From assembly GCF_000513995.1 (NCBI RefSeq), contig NZ_AZVB01000023.1:139-64138 (forward strand): a DNA stretch of 64,000 nucleotides, written 5' to 3'. This DNA is from Pseudoxanthomonas sp. J35 (GTDB taxonomy: Bacteria; Pseudomonadota; Gammaproteobacteria; Xanthomonadales; Xanthomonadaceae). Under the pieces are notes generated by a model. It had not been told where the DNA came from, did no database searches, and saw only the letters and a list, made by a program, of their open reading frames with translations. Positions 7,165 to 16,215 of the stretch are shown piece by piece (the first letter of the stretch is position 1; each line of letters opens with the position of its first letter). The position numbers and the translations under genes were made by a program.

Positions 7165-7241
7165 GTAGAGCGGGGCTTGCCCCGCTGCTCTTCACGCGCG
7201 CGGGCACACCAGGCGGGGGAGTCGGGCAAGCCCGACTCTAC
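7165..7241 (+). repeat. SMAG-like REP dimer 2, near-duplicate of dimer 1
   Basis: The arrangement is the same as dimer 1, 113 bp further on: GTAGAGCGGGGCTTGCCCCG from 7165 and the inverted GTCGGGCAAGCCCGACTCTAC ending at 7241. The spacer shares CGCGCGGGCAC with dimer 1, so the whole dimer was duplicated. It lies just beyond the stop of the beta-propeller gene and may protect or end that transcript. Confidence 0.8.
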
Positions 7242-7260
7242 GAGGTGGTGGCGGAGGGAT

Positions 7261-8283
7261 TCAGGGGCCGGCGACGATGCCGAGGGCGTCGGGTTCGTCG
7301 CCGGTGGGCCAGCGGTCGATGACGACCCAGGAGACGGTGTCGACAACGGCGATCTCGTTGCCGCCGCTGATGGCGACGTACGCACGCAGGCCGGAAGGAT
7401 CGACGATCGCGCCGATCGGCAGCGCGGCGCGGCCGAGCATGGTCTCGCGGTACTCCGCGTCCGGGTCGGCCAGCTGTACGTTGGCCACCGGCCGGCGCGC
7501 GACCGCATCGAAGACCGACAGGGTGCCGGCACGGGCATTGGTCACCAGCGCGTGGCGGCCGCTGGGGGTGAAGGCGACGCGGATCGGGAAGCCGGCACTG
7601 TCGAGGGTGTCGAGCACGTCCAGGGTCCGCGGGTCGTGCACGGTCACCGTGCCCGCGGCGCGGTTGGTCACCCACACCGTCTCGTCGCGGGCCACGGCCA
7701 CGCCTTCGGCACCGGCGCCGGCCGGCTTTTCCAGTACCGAGCCATCGATGAGGTCCACGCGGACCAGGGTGCCGGCGGAAATCTTGGTGACGTACGCGGT
7801 GCGCCCGTCGGCGGACAGGGCGACCATGTGGCCGGTGCCCGGTCCGATGTCGTAGGCGCGTACCACTGCCCCGCCGCGCAGGTCGACGCGCAGCAGCGAA
7901 TTGCTCGCCTCGGTGGTGACCAGCAGGTGGTGGCCGTCCGGTTCGAAGCGGAGGCCGTGCGGGCGGCCGTGCCTGCCGAGGTCGACCTGGCGCACGCGCT
8001 TGCCGTCGCGGGTGTCGTAGACGCTGAGGGTATGGCCCGGAGCCTGGTGGCCGTATTCGCTGACCACCGCCTGGCGGCCGTCGGGACTGACCGCGATCTC
8101 GTGCGGGCCGGGTCCGGTCTCGGCCTCGCCGAGCTTGCGGCCATCGTCCAGCGACAGTCGCCACAGCGTGTTGGCGGACTTGTTGCCGACCAGCAGTTCA
8201 CCGGCGGCGGCCGGCAGCGCCAGCGAGGCGAGCAGCAGCGCCGGCAGCAGTGCCCGGCGCCAGCGGGTGCGCTTCGAGGTCAT
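7261..8283 (-). CDS. YncE-like secreted beta-propeller protein
   Basis: The protein has 340 residues: a signal peptide (about 1-27, ending ALPAAAG), then repeated blades of the YVTN / cytochrome d1-like propeller type (PHEIAVSPDGRQAVVSEYG, PHGLRFEPDGHHLLVT, GHMVALSADGRTAYVT, IRVAFTPSGRHALVT). These propellers act as periplasmic binding or scaffold modules; no catalytic or haem-ligating residue stands out. The ATG at 8283 follows AGGAGG, and its ATGA overlaps the moaE stop, so it is the last gene of the molybdopterin run. Its role there is unknown. A link to a periplasmic molybdoenzyme would be a guess from position only. Confidence 0.8.
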   Translation of the reverse strand: MTSKRTRWRRALLPALLLASLALPAAAGELLVGNKSANTLWRLSLDDGRKLGEAETGPGPHEIAVSPDGRQAVVSEYGHQAPGHTLSVYDTRDGKRVRQVDLGRHGRPHGLRFEPDGHHLLVTTEASNSLLRVDLRGGAVVRAYDIGPGTGHMVALSADGRTAYVTKISAGTLVRVDLIDGSVLEKPAGAGAEGVAVARDETVWVTNRAAGTVTVHDPRTLDVLDTLDSAGFPIRVAFTPSGRHALVTNARAGTLSVFDAVARRPVANVQLADPDAEYRETMLGRAALPIGAIVDPSGLRAYVAISGGNEIAVVDTVSWVVIDRWPTGDEPDALGIVAGP

Positions 8284-8753
8284 GGGGTGTCCTCCTTGGG
8301 TGTGCTTCCTTCCGTAGTGGCCGCGACCGGATGCAGCCACTGCCGGTCGCCATCAGCGTAGCGCTCGTGTTTCCAGATCGGCACGCGCGCCTTGACCTCG
8401 TCGATCACCCAGCGGCAGGCAGCGAATGCGGCATCGCGGTGCCCGGCCCCCACCCCGACCCAGACCGCCAGTTCGCCGATCGCCAGCTCGCCGGTGCGGT
8501 GCACGCAGTGCACGCCGGTGATGGCGAACCTCTGCGCCGCCTCCTCGACGATGCGCTGGCCCTCGGCCTCGGCCAGCGCGGTGTAGGCTTCGTACATCAG
8601 CCCGTGCACCGGACGGCCTTCGTTGTGGTTGCGGACCCAGCCTTCGAAGCTGGCATACGCCCCGGCGGCATCGTCCAGCAGGCGGGCGCGCAGCGGCGCG
8701 ACCTCGAAGGGCGCGCTGGCCAGCTCGAACTTCGCGTGCGGCTTCGCCGGCAT
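8280..8753 (-). CDS. moaE: Molybdopterin synthase catalytic subunit
   Basis: The protein has 157 residues. With thiocarboxylated MoaD it inserts two sulfurs into cyclic pyranopterin monophosphate to give molybdopterin. Family motifs are clear: YASFEGWVRNHNEGR, the HRTG segment, and VPIWKHERYADGDRQW, which contains the active-site lysine region. The ATG at 8753 sits one base after the moaD stop. The annotatable frame extends further upstream, but that part lies within moaD. Its stop overlaps the start of the beta-propeller gene. Confidence 0.95.
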   Translation of the reverse strand: MPAKPHAKFELASAPFEVAPLRARLLDDAAGAYASFEGWVRNHNEGRPVHGLMYEAYTALAEAEGQRIVEEAAQRFAITGVHCVHRTGELAIGELAVWVGVGAGHRDAAFAACRWVIDEVKARVPIWKHERYADGDRQWLHPVAATTEGSTPKEDTP

Positions 8754-8754
8754 C

Positions 8755-8997
8755 TCAGCCTCCGGACACCGGCGGGATGAAGGCGACCTCGCTGCCCTCG
8801 CGCGGGGCATCGTTCCAGCGCGCGAAGGCGCCGTCGACGGCGACGCGCAGGTGCTCGCGCGGCCAGCGCAGGCCGTGGCGGACGGCGACCTCGGCGTACA
8901 GCGCGGCCAGGTCCGGCGCGGCGCTGTCGACGGACTCGCCGTCCACGCCGGTCGCCTCGCGCAGGCCGGCGAAGTACAGCAGCCGCAGCCGCGCCAT
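8755..8997 (-). CDS. moaD: Molybdopterin synthase sulfur carrier subunit
   Basis: An 80-residue ubiquitin-fold protein, starting [17 protein letters not shown] and ending in the invariant Gly-Gly (PPVSGG). MoeB adenylates that terminus and a sulfur donor then converts it to the thiocarboxylate. The length is normal for the family. Its ATG overlaps the moaC stop (TGATG), and moaE begins one base after its stop, so MoaD and MoaE are made in a coupled way. MoeB is not in this window. Confidence 0.93.
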   Translation of the reverse strand: MARLRLLYFAGLREATGVDGESVDSAAPDLAALYAEVAVRHGLRWPREHLRVAVDGAFARWNDAPREGSEVAFIPPVSGG

Positions 8998-9497
8998 CAC
9001 CCCGCCCTTCCGAAGTCGCGCTTGCCGCCGCGCTTGCCCAGCAGCCTGGCCGGGCCCAGCACGATCGCGTGCGACAGCGCCTTGCTCATGTCGTACACGG
9101 TCAGCGCCGCCACGGTCGCCCCGGTCAACGCTTCCATCTCCACGCCGGTCCGCGCGGTGGTGCGCGCGGTGCACTCGATGCGCAGTTCGCGCTCGCCGTG
9201 CCAGTCGATGGCGATCTTCAGCCCGTCCAGCGGCAGCGCGTGGCAGAACGGGATCAGTTCGTGGGTGCGCTTGGCCGCCATCGTGCCGGCGATCACCGCG
9301 GTCTCGACGATGCCGCCCTTGGATGCGCGCAGGCCGCTGGCGCGCAGCTGCGCGGCGACCTCGGCCGGGAACCGCACCCTGCACTCGGCGGTGGCGCTGC
9401 GCGCGGTGGCGGCCTTGTGCGACACGTCGACCATGGCTGGCCGGCCGGCATCGTCCAGGTGGGTCAGTCGGGCGGCGGGGGACTTGCGGGTGGCCAA
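8997..9497 (-). CDS. moaC: Cyclic pyranopterin monophosphate synthase
   Basis: The protein has 166 residues. It converts the MoaA product, 3',8-cyclo-GTP, to cyclic pyranopterin monophosphate. Conserved blocks are [46 protein letters not shown] and [20 protein letters not shown], followed by MSK with the catalytic lysine. It starts one base after the moaA stop and overlaps moaD by one base. Length and motifs indicate an intact enzyme. Confidence 0.95.
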   Translation of the reverse strand: MATRKSPAARLTHLDDAGRPAMVDVSHKAATARSATAECRVRFPAEVAAQLRASGLRASKGGIVETAVIAGTMAAKRTHELIPFCHALPLDGLKIAIDWHGERELRIECTARTTARTGVEMEALTGATVAALTVYDMSKALSHAIVLGPARLLGKRGGKRDFGRAG

Positions 9498-9498
9498 C

Positions 9499-10521
9499 TC
9501 AACCTCCGATCAGGTACATCTCGATGTGCTTGCGCGGCGCGGACGGATTGCCGCGGATCTCGCTGTAGCGATCCTCGCGCCGCGACCACAGGCCTGCCAG
9601 GTGCCCGAACAGCGCGGCCTCGCCCTGCGCCAGGGCCGGCTTCAGATCGTGGCCCTGGTCGGCGAACAGGCAGGTATACAGCTGGCCATCGGCAGAGACG
9701 CGGGCGCGGTGGCAGTGGCCGCAGAATGGCGTGCTCACCGAACTGACGAAGCCGACCTCGCCGCCACCGTCCGCGAACGCGTAGCGCTCGGCCACCTCGC
9801 CGCAGTAGTGCGACTGCAGCGGGCGCAGCGGCCAGCGCGCGGCGATGCGGTCGCGCAGCTCGGCCGAGGTCACCACCTGTTCCTGGCGCCAGCCGTTGCA
9901 GGTACCCACGTCCATGTACTCGATGAAGCGGACCACGTGGCCCGTCCCGCGGAAGTGCCCCAGCAGCGGCAGCACCTGCTCCTCGTTGAGGCCACGCTGG
10001 ACCACGCAGTTGATCTTCAGCGGGCCGAAGCCGGCGGCCCCGGCGGCGGCGATGCCCTCCAGCACCGGTCCCACCTCGCCGCGGCCTCCGGACATGGCGC
10101 TGAACACCGCCGGATCCAGCGCGTCCAGGCTCACCGTTAGCCGGCGCAGCCCGGCCTCGCGCAGCGCGCGCGCCTGCGCGGCCAGCAGCGAGCCGTTGGT
10201 GGTCAGGGCCAGGTCGTCGATGCCGGGGATCCGCGCCAGGCGCGCGACCAGGTCCGGCAGGCGCTTGCGCAGCAGCGGTTCGCCGCCGGTCAGGCGCAGC
10301 TTGTGCACGCCGGCGGCAGCGAAGGCGCGCACCAGGGTCTCGATCTGGTCGAAGGACAGGCGCCCGGCCGCGTCCAGGCCGTGGTCGTCGGGGATGCGGT
10401 CCGCCGGCATGCAGTAGCCGCAGCGGAAATTGCAGGCGTCGATGACCGACAGCCGCAGGTCGTGCAGGGGCCGGCCGAGGCGGTCCAGGATCGGAGCCTG
10501 CGCCGGCCGTGCCAGGTTCAT
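9499..10521 (-). CDS. moaA: GTP 3',8-cyclase (radical SAM)
   Basis: The protein has 340 residues and catalyses the first step of molybdenum cofactor synthesis. The radical-SAM cluster is bound by Cys30, Cys34 and Cys37 (CNFRCGYC). The second, GTP-binding 4Fe-4S cluster uses the CGHC pair and the later cysteine in QLYTCLF. The C-terminus ends in the required Gly-Gly (MYLIGG). I use the ATG at 10521, whose ATGA overlaps the stop of the upstream metallo-beta-lactamase gene. Its family domain begins shortly after, at [10 protein letters not shown]. Confidence 0.95.
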   Translation of the reverse strand: MNLARPAQAPILDRLGRPLHDLRLSVIDACNFRCGYCMPADRIPDDHGLDAAGRLSFDQIETLVRAFAAAGVHKLRLTGGEPLLRKRLPDLVARLARIPGIDDLALTTNGSLLAAQARALREAGLRRLTVSLDALDPAVFSAMSGGRGEVGPVLEGIAAAGAAGFGPLKINCVVQRGLNEEQVLPLLGHFRGTGHVVRFIEYMDVGTCNGWRQEQVVTSAELRDRIAARWPLRPLQSHYCGEVAERYAFADGGGEVGFVSSVSTPFCGHCHRARVSADGQLYTCLFADQGHDLKPALAQGEAALFGHLAGLWSRREDRYSEIRGNPSAPRKHIEMYLIGG

Positions 10522-11279
10522 GGCGGCGACGCCTGCATCGCGGTGGGTCCGGCCAGCCCGAGCAGCTCGCCCGGATGGGCGACGCGGTGGCCGCGCGCGG
10601 CCATCGCCGAAGCATCGGCGGCGCTGGCGTAGTGGTACAGCACCATGCGCTGGCGCAGCGCCTCCGGATACTCGCGCTCCAGGTCGTCCAGGCCGGTATG
10701 CGAAGGATTGCCGTGCAGGCCGCAGTCGTGGGCGATCAGCTCGCCGGCATCGGCGAAGCGGGCCAGCATCTCCGGGATCGGGCGGGTATCGCCGGTCCAC
10801 ACCAGGCTGCCGCGCAGGCGCAGGCCGAACGCGGTATCCGGCCAGTGGTGGCGCACCGGGAACACCTCCAGGCGGATGCCGTCGTGCCAGAACGCCTCGC
10901 TGACCGGAACCAGCTGGAACGCGTCCCAGAAGTTGGCGCCGCCTTCGGCCAGCACGTTCGGGTAGTCGGCCACGCGCCGCTGCAGCAGCGGCACCACCGG
11001 CGCCGGCACGTACAGGCGCACCCGGCCGCGGCGCTGCGGGTCGAAGTAGCTGGACACGAACAGCCGCTCCAGCCCGGCGACGTGGTCCAGGTGCACGTGG
11101 GTGATGAACACCGCGTCGGGCAGGTGGCCGTACGCGGCCTCGAACGCGGTCAGCCCTTCGGCGCCGCAGTCGATGGTCAGCCACGGGCGGCCGTCGCGCT
11201 CGAGGCTGGCCATCGCCGAGCCCAGCTCCACCGCCGACGCGTTGCCTACCCCGTGCAACCGGAGCGACCAGGCGGCCAT
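10518..11279 (-). CDS. Metallo-beta-lactamase-fold hydrolase
   Basis: The protein has 253 residues. The metal-binding signature THVHLDHVAG is present, with further ligands likely in VRHHWPD, WTGDTRP and HDCGL, so a two-metal active site looks intact. The general outline resembles ribonuclease Z / phosphodiesterase-like MBL proteins rather than a lactamase or glyoxalase II, and there is no signal peptide. Substrate is unknown. It sits between kdkA and moaA, overlapping both (TGATG upstream, ATGA downstream), so it is made with the molybdopterin enzymes. Confidence 0.8.
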   Translation of the reverse strand: MAAWSLRLHGVGNASAVELGSAMASLERDGRPWLTIDCGAEGLTAFEAAYGHLPDAVFITHVHLDHVAGLERLFVSSYFDPQRRGRVRLYVPAPVVPLLQRRVADYPNVLAEGGANFWDAFQLVPVSEAFWHDGIRLEVFPVRHHWPDTAFGLRLRGSLVWTGDTRPIPEMLARFADAGELIAHDCGLHGNPSHTGLDDLEREYPEALRQRMVLYHYASAADASAMAARGHRVAHPGELLGLAGPTAMQASPP

Positions 11280-12028
11280 CAGCAGCCCCGCTTCCAGGAC
11301 AGTTCGTAGGCGCGGCGCAGGCGCGCGAAGTCGGCCTCGACCTCGGCGCTGGCGCGCTCGCCGCGCAGCTTCAGCAGCGAACGCAGCAGCCGGCGCAGGT
11401 TGGCCTCGCGCCAGTGGGTGGCGGGGATGCGCATGCGCCCGCGGTCGAAATCGATCAGCCAGCCGCGGCCGTTGCCGTCGAACAGCAGGTTGTGCGCGTT
11501 GAGGTCGGCGTGGTCCAGGCCTTCGCGGTGGAAGCGGGCGATCAGGCGCCCGGCTTCTTCCCAGGGCGCGCCGCTACCGGCGACCAGTGCGCGGTCGGCC
11601 AGCGAGCGCACGTCGACCAGGCGCTCGAGCAGGATCGAGGCCCGGTAGGTGAACCCGTCGCGCACGTAGCTGGCCGCCAGCGGGGTCGGCAGCGGCAGGC
11701 CGCGGCCGAGCAGCTCGCGCATCAGCCGGAATTCGGCGAAGCTGCGGGTATGCGCGGCGCCGCGCCACAGGTAGCGGTCGCGGCTGAAGCGCGCGGCCAG
11801 GCCGCCACGCAGGTAGTGGCGCAGCACGCAGGCGCCGAACGGCGCATCGACGAACCAGGCGCCGCCGCGGCCGCCGGAGCCGACCGGACGCGCGTGGTCG
11901 CCCCACGCCGCCGGCGAGAACAGTTCCGGGCCAGCTTGCCGCAGCCGCTGGCGGTCGAAGAGAATGGCCCCGTATCCGCTCTCCGCGCGGTACGGCGTCA
12001 AGGCTTCGCTGGCATCGAAGGCGACCAT
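11279..12028 (-). CDS. kdkA: 3-deoxy-D-manno-octulosonic acid (Kdo) kinase
   Basis: The protein has 249 residues and belongs to the KdkA/WaaP kinase-like family, which phosphorylates Kdo in the inner core of lipopolysaccharide at the cytoplasmic face. Visible motifs are the catalytic-loop [11 protein letters not shown] and the metal-binding IDFDRGR, plus the N-terminal VLRHYLRGG segment with its nucleotide-loop character. I use the ATG at 12028 ([10 protein letters not shown]) because the longer frame runs into the divergent gene's leader. It is divergent from a heptosyltransferase with only 29 bp between the starts, which fits core-LPS function. It heads the coupled run into the moa genes. 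Confidence 0.9.
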   Translation of the reverse strand: MVAFDASEALTPYRAESGYGAILFDRQRLRQAGPELFSPAAWGDHARPVGSGGRGGAWFVDAPFGACVLRHYLRGGLAARFSRDRYLWRGAAHTRSFAEFRLMRELLGRGLPLPTPLAASYVRDGFTYRASILLERLVDVRSLADRALVAGSGAPWEEAGRLIARFHREGLDHADLNAHNLLFDGNGRGWLIDFDRGRMRIPATHWREANLRRLLRSLLKLRGERASAEVEADFARLRRAYELSWKRGC

Positions 12029-12057
12029 CCGCACGAGTCTAACAACACCTGCAAGCG

Positions 12058-13098
12058 ATGCGCCCCTCACTCTGCCTGCTGCGCCTGTCCGCCCTCGGCG
12101 ACGTGACCCACGTGGTGCCCCTCGTGCGCACCCTGCAACGGGCCTGGCCCGACGGCCCGCCGCTGCACTGGGTGATCGACCCGGCCGGCTTCCGCCTGCT
12201 CGAGGGGCTCGAAGGGGTGGTCTTCCACGTCTACGACAAGCGCACCGGCCTGGCCGGCATGCGCGAGCTGCGCCGCTCGCTGCCGGCGGAAGGCTTCGAT
12301 GCCCTGCTGCACATGCAGCTGGCCGCGCGCGCCAACCTGCTGTCGGCGTTCATCCCGGCGCGCCGGCGGATCGGCTACGACCGCACCCGCTCCAAGGAGC
12401 TGCACGGGCTGTTCGTCAACGAGCGCATCCCCGACCGCCCCGGCCTGCACGTGCTGGACGTGCTCGGCAGCTTCTGCGAGCCGCTGGGCCTGCGCCAGGA
12501 CACGGTCGTCTGGGACCTGCCGGTCCCCGAGGCGGCCTTCGAATGGGCGCGCGAACAGTGGCCGGACGACGGCACCCCGGTGCTGATGATCTCGCCCTGC
12601 TCCAGCCACGCCCTGCGCAACTGGCGCGCCGAACGCTACGCCGCCCTGGCCGACCATGCCGCCGCACGCGGCTGGCGGATCGTGCTGTGCGGCGGGCGCA
12701 GCGGGCTGGAGCGGCAGACCGCCGACGCCATCCTCGCCGGCATGCGCGCGCCGGCGCTGGACCTGGTGGGCAGGGACACGCTCAAGCAGCTGCCGGCCCT
12801 GCTCGCCCGCGCCGACCTGCTGGTCACCCCCGATTCCGGGCCCATGCACATCGCCAACGCGATGGGCACGAAGGTGCTGGGCCTGCACGCGGCCACCGAC
12901 CCGGACCGCAGCGGTCCCTACTCGGACCGCCGCTACTGCGTGGACCGCTACGATGACGCCGCGCGCCGTTTCCTCGGCAAGCCCGCCGCTTCGCAGAAGT
13001 GGGGCACCAAGATCGAGCACGACGGCGTGATGGACCTGGTCACGGTGGAAGATGCGATCGAAGCCTTCGAGCGTTACCGCAACGACCACGGCGGCTGA
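12058..13098 (+). CDS. waaC: LPS heptosyltransferase I-like glycosyltransferase (GT9)
   Basis: The protein has 346 residues and is a family 9 glycosyltransferase of the ADP-heptose type, adding L,D-heptose to the Kdo of lipid A. The N-terminal domain begins [19 protein letters not shown]. The donor-binding C-terminal domain has the [11 protein letters not shown] and [19 protein letters not shown] motifs. Placement next to kdkA supports the inner-core role. Heptosyltransferase I and other GT9 members are similar, so waaC is the likely but not certain name. Confidence 0.85.
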   Translation: MRPSLCLLRLSALGDVTHVVPLVRTLQRAWPDGPPLHWVIDPAGFRLLEGLEGVVFHVYDKRTGLAGMRELRRSLPAEGFDALLHMQLAARANLLSAFIPARRRIGYDRTRSKELHGLFVNERIPDRPGLHVLDVLGSFCEPLGLRQDTVVWDLPVPEAAFEWAREQWPDDGTPVLMISPCSSHALRNWRAERYAALADHAAARGWRIVLCGGRSGLERQTADAILAGMRAPALDLVGRDTLKQLPALLARADLLVTPDSGPMHIANAMGTKVLGLHAATDPDRSGPYSDRRYCVDRYDDAARRFLGKPAASQKWGTKIEHDGVMDLVTVEDAIEAFERYRNDHGG

Positions 13099-13131
13099 TC
13101 GGGACGGCATTCCGTCCCGCCCCGGGAGGCC

Positions 13132-16100
13132 ATGAGCGCGGCCGCCCGCCTGCCGTCGACGTCCCTCCGTCCAGCGCCCTCGGGCGCGGCGATCCTGTTC
13201 CTGTTCGTGCTGTCCGGCTTCGCCGGGCTGGTCTACCAGTCGCTGTGGACCCAGTACCTGGGCCTGGTGCTGGGCCACGCCGCCTACGCGCAGAGCCTGG
13301 TGCTGGCGATCTTCATGGGCGGCATGGCCGCCGGCGCCTGGCTGGCGGCGCGGCTGGGCACGCGCTGGACCCGGCTGCTGTTCGCCTACGCCATCGCCGA
13401 AGCGGCGATCGGCGTGCTCGGCCTGGCCTTCCATGCGCTGTTCCTCGGCTACGCCGGAATCTCCGCGGCGGTGCTGCCGGTGCTGGGCGATGGCGTGGCC
13501 GGCCATACCTTCCCCTGGCTGGGCGCGAGCCTGCTGATCCTGCCAGCGTGCCTGCTGCTGGGCGCGACCTTCCCGCTGCTGAGCGCCGGGTGGCTGCGCA
13601 CCGCGCTGGCCCAGGACGCGCGCGTGCTCGGCGGCCTGTACGCGGCCAACAGCCTGGGCGCGGCGCTGGGCGCGCTGCTGGCCACCTTCCTGCTGCTGCC
13701 GCGGCTGGGCATGCCCGGGGCGATGACGGTCGCCGGCGTGGCCAACCTGGCGGTCGCGGCGGGCGCGTGCTGGCTGTCCTGGCGACACGAAGGGGACAGC
13801 GGCGGCCGGGCATCCTGCGCACCGCCCGCTTCTTCTCCAGCCACGTCTGGAACACCCGCTGGCACCGCCCGTGTCGGCCTGGTGCGCGTCGTGCTCGCCG
13901 CCGGCCTGCTCTCCGGCGCCTGCTCCTTCGTCTACGAGATCGGCTGGATCCGACTGCTCAACCAGGCGCTGGGCACGACCGTGCACAGTTTCGAGCTGAT
14001 GCTGGCCGCGTTCCTGCTCGGCCTGGCCTCCGGCGGCGCCTGGGTGCACCGGCGCGCGCCGCGGCTGCGCGATCCGCTGCAGAGTGCGGCGTTCGCGCAG
14101 GTGGCGATGGGCGTGGCGGCGATGCTATCGCTGCTGGCCTTCGCCCAGTCCTTCGACTGGACCGCCGCGCTGGTGCAGTCGCTGGCGCGCACCGACGGCG
14201 GCTACCGGCTGTTCCTGCTCGGCAGCGGCGGCATCGCCATCGCGGTGATGCTGCCGGCGGCATTCTTCGCCGGCACCACCCTGCCACTCTTCACCCTGGT
14301 GCTGCTGCGTAACGGGGCGGGCGAGGCTTCGATCGGACGGCTGTATGCGGCGAATACCGCCGGCGCGATCGCCAGCGTGCTGCTGGCCGTGCACGTGCTG
14401 GTGCCGCTGCTGGGCGTGCGCGGCGCGGTGCTGCTGGCCGCGGCCGGCGACGTGGCCCTGGGGTTCTGGCTGTACGCGCAGCTGCGCGGCGAGCTGTCGC
14501 CGGCGCGCATGGCGCTGCTGTCGCTGGGCGGCGTGGCGGCGCTGGCGGTGGCCATGCAATGGGGCCAGCCCGATCCGCGTGTGCAACTGTCGGGCGTGTT
14601 CCGCACCGGCTTCGCCCAGCTCGATGCATCGCTGGAAGTGCCGTTCCTGCGCGACGGCAAGACCGCCACCATCGGCGTGGCGCGCTCGCCCTCCACCGGC
14701 ACGCTGTCGCTGATCACCAACGGCAAGTCCGACGGTGCGATGGCCGCCAGCCTCGATGCTCCGCCGGGGGGCGACGAGCTGACCATGGTCAGCCTCGGCG
14801 CCCTGCCCCTGGCCCTGCATCCGCTGCCGCGCCAGGTCGGGGTGATCGGCTGGGGCCTCGGCATGTCGACCCACACCTTGCTCGGCAGCGACCGGGTCGA
14901 ACGGGTGGAGACGGTGGAGATCGAACCGCTGGTGCACCGCGCCGGTGCGCAGCTGTTCGCCGCACGCATCGGCCGCGCCCTGCACGACCCGCGCTCGCAG
15001 GTGCACTTCGACGATGCGCGCCGCTTCTACACGAGCGGCCGCCGGCGCTACGACGTGATCGTGTCCGAGCCGTCCAACCCCTGGGTCAGCGGCGTGGCCG
15101 GCCTGTTCACCCGCGAGTTCTACCGCTTCCTGCACGGCCACCTGGCCGAGGACGGCCTGCTGGTGCAGTGGCTGCAGACCTACGAGATCGACGACGCACT
15201 GCTGGCGCGGATCGTCGCCGCGCTGCGCGAGAACTTCGCCGACGCGGCCGTGTACCTGGCGCAGGACAACGACCTGGTGGTGGTCGCCTGCCGCAGTGCC
15301 TGCCCGCAAGCGGACGCCATGCGCCTGCGCGCGACCGCGGCGCTGGCCAGCGAGACTGGGCGGGTCGGCCTGGCCGGCGACGCCGCGCTGCAGCTGCGCC
15401 GCCTCGGTGGCGGCGCGTTGCTGGACACCTACGTACGCGCCCTGCAGGCCGAAGCGCACAGCGACTTCCACCCGGTGGTGTCGCTGCAGGCGCCGCGCAC
15501 CCGCTTCCGCCGCGACCGCGCCGACACCCTGCAACGCCTGGCCGACAACGGCCTTCCGGTGCTCGACCTGATCGAAGGCCGGCGGCCGCCACCGGCATCG
15601 GAGGACATCCCGATCCTGCGCGGCCACAGCCTCCTGCAGGCCCGTCAGCGCGCCATCGCCCTGGCCGACGCGCTGCGCGCAGGCCACCACGCCAGCGCGC
15701 TGGCACGCCGCTCGATCGATACGCCCCCGGCGGAAACCGGACTACAGGCCCTGCTGGCCCTGTCACGCGGCGTGGTCGACGACCCGGTGACCTGGGCCGG
15801 CGCCGCCTCGGGGGTGGCCGTGGCCACGCTGGGCCACCTGCCCCCGGAAGACCTGCAAGGGGTGTGGCTGCAGCCGGCCTGGATCGACGCGTCGATCCAG
15901 CCGCCGGCGGTGCGGGCGATGCTGGCGCTGTACGCCGCCGCCGCCGCGCGCGACGCGCAGGCGATGCTGCGCAGCGGCGAGGCCCTGCTGCAGCTGCCGC
16001 AGGCGCTGCCGGCGGAAGTGGAGGAACAGGCCCTGCTCATCGCCCAGCTCGGCGCGCTGGGCAGCGGCCGGCCGCAGGACGTGGAGCGCCTGCACCAGGC

Positions 16101-16215
16101 CTACGGCGTGGCCATCCCGCACAGCGAGCGGCTGCGCATGGTCCGGCACATGGTCAGGATCCGCGCGCTGGAAGTGCGCGCGGACGCGGCTCAGAGCGTG
16201 GAGCCGGTGCGGTAA
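13132..16215 (+). CDS. Fused MFS-type membrane domain and spermidine-synthase-like domain protein
   Basis: The protein has 1027 residues. The N-terminal half (about 25-465) is a string of hydrophobic helices in two similar halves, each with LSGFAGLVYQSLWTQ-like or SGACSFVYEIGWIRLL openings, joined by a Ser/Pro linker near 220-240. A class-I methyltransferase/spermidine-synthase fold follows (GVIGWGLGMSTHTLL near 570, VETVEIEPL, DARRFY). Its active-site segment reads VSEPSNPWVSG, lacking the DxxD carboxylates of true aminopropyltransferases. The last 300 residues are Ala-rich and helical. Genes of this type are common in proteobacteria but their substrate is not established. The 3' end overlaps the convergent DUF6165 gene by 25 bp. 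Confidence 0.85.
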   Translation: MSAAARLPSTSLRPAPSGAAILFLFVLSGFAGLVYQSLWTQYLGLVLGHAAYAQSLVLAIFMGGMAAGAWLAARLGTRWTRLLFAYAIAEAAIGVLGLAFHALFLGYAGISAAVLPVLGDGVAGHTFPWLGASLLILPACLLLGATFPLLSAGWLRTALAQDARVLGGLYAANSLGAALGALLATFLLLPRLGMPGAMTVAGVANLAVAAGACWLSWRHEGDSGGRASCAPPASSPATSGTPAGTARVGLVRVVLAAGLLSGACSFVYEIGWIRLLNQALGTTVHSFELMLAAFLLGLASGGAWVHRRAPRLRDPLQSAAFAQVAMGVAAMLSLLAFAQSFDWTAALVQSLARTDGGYRLFLLGSGGIAIAVMLPAAFFAGTTLPLFTLVLLRNGAGEASIGRLYAANTAGAIASVLLAVHVLVPLLGVRGAVLLAAAGDVALGFWLYAQLRGELSPARMALLSLGGVAALAVAMQWGQPDPRVQLSGVFRTGFAQLDASLEVPFLRDGKTATIGVARSPSTGTLSLITNGKSDGAMAASLDAPPGGDELTMVSLGALPLALHPLPRQVGVIGWGLGMSTHTLLGSDRVERVETVEIEPLVHRAGAQLFAARIGRALHDPRSQVHFDDARRFYTSGRRRYDVIVSEPSNPWVSGVAGLFTREFYRFLHGHLAEDGLLVQWLQTYEIDDALLARIVAALRENFADAAVYLAQDNDLVVVACRSACPQADAMRLRATAALASETGRVGLAGDAALQLRRLGGGALLDTYVRALQAEAHSDFHPVVSLQAPRTRFRRDRADTLQRLADNGLPVLDLIEGRRPPPASEDIPILRGHSLLQARQRAIALADALRAGHHASALARRSIDTPPAETGLQALLALSRGVVDDPVTWAGAASGVAVATLGHLPPEDLQGVWLQPAWIDASIQPPAVRAMLALYAAAAARDAQAMLRSGEALLQLPQALPAEVEEQALLIAQLGALGSGRPQDVERLHQAYGVAIPHSERLRMVRHMVRIRALEVRADAAQSVEPVR

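Noticed and set aside
12067-14049. A 660-codon open frame on the minus strand opposite waaC and the MFS fusion
   Set aside because: High-GC antisense shadow. The plus strand carries clear conserved domains, and the antisense translation is low-complexity Gln/Gly/Arg/Ala.
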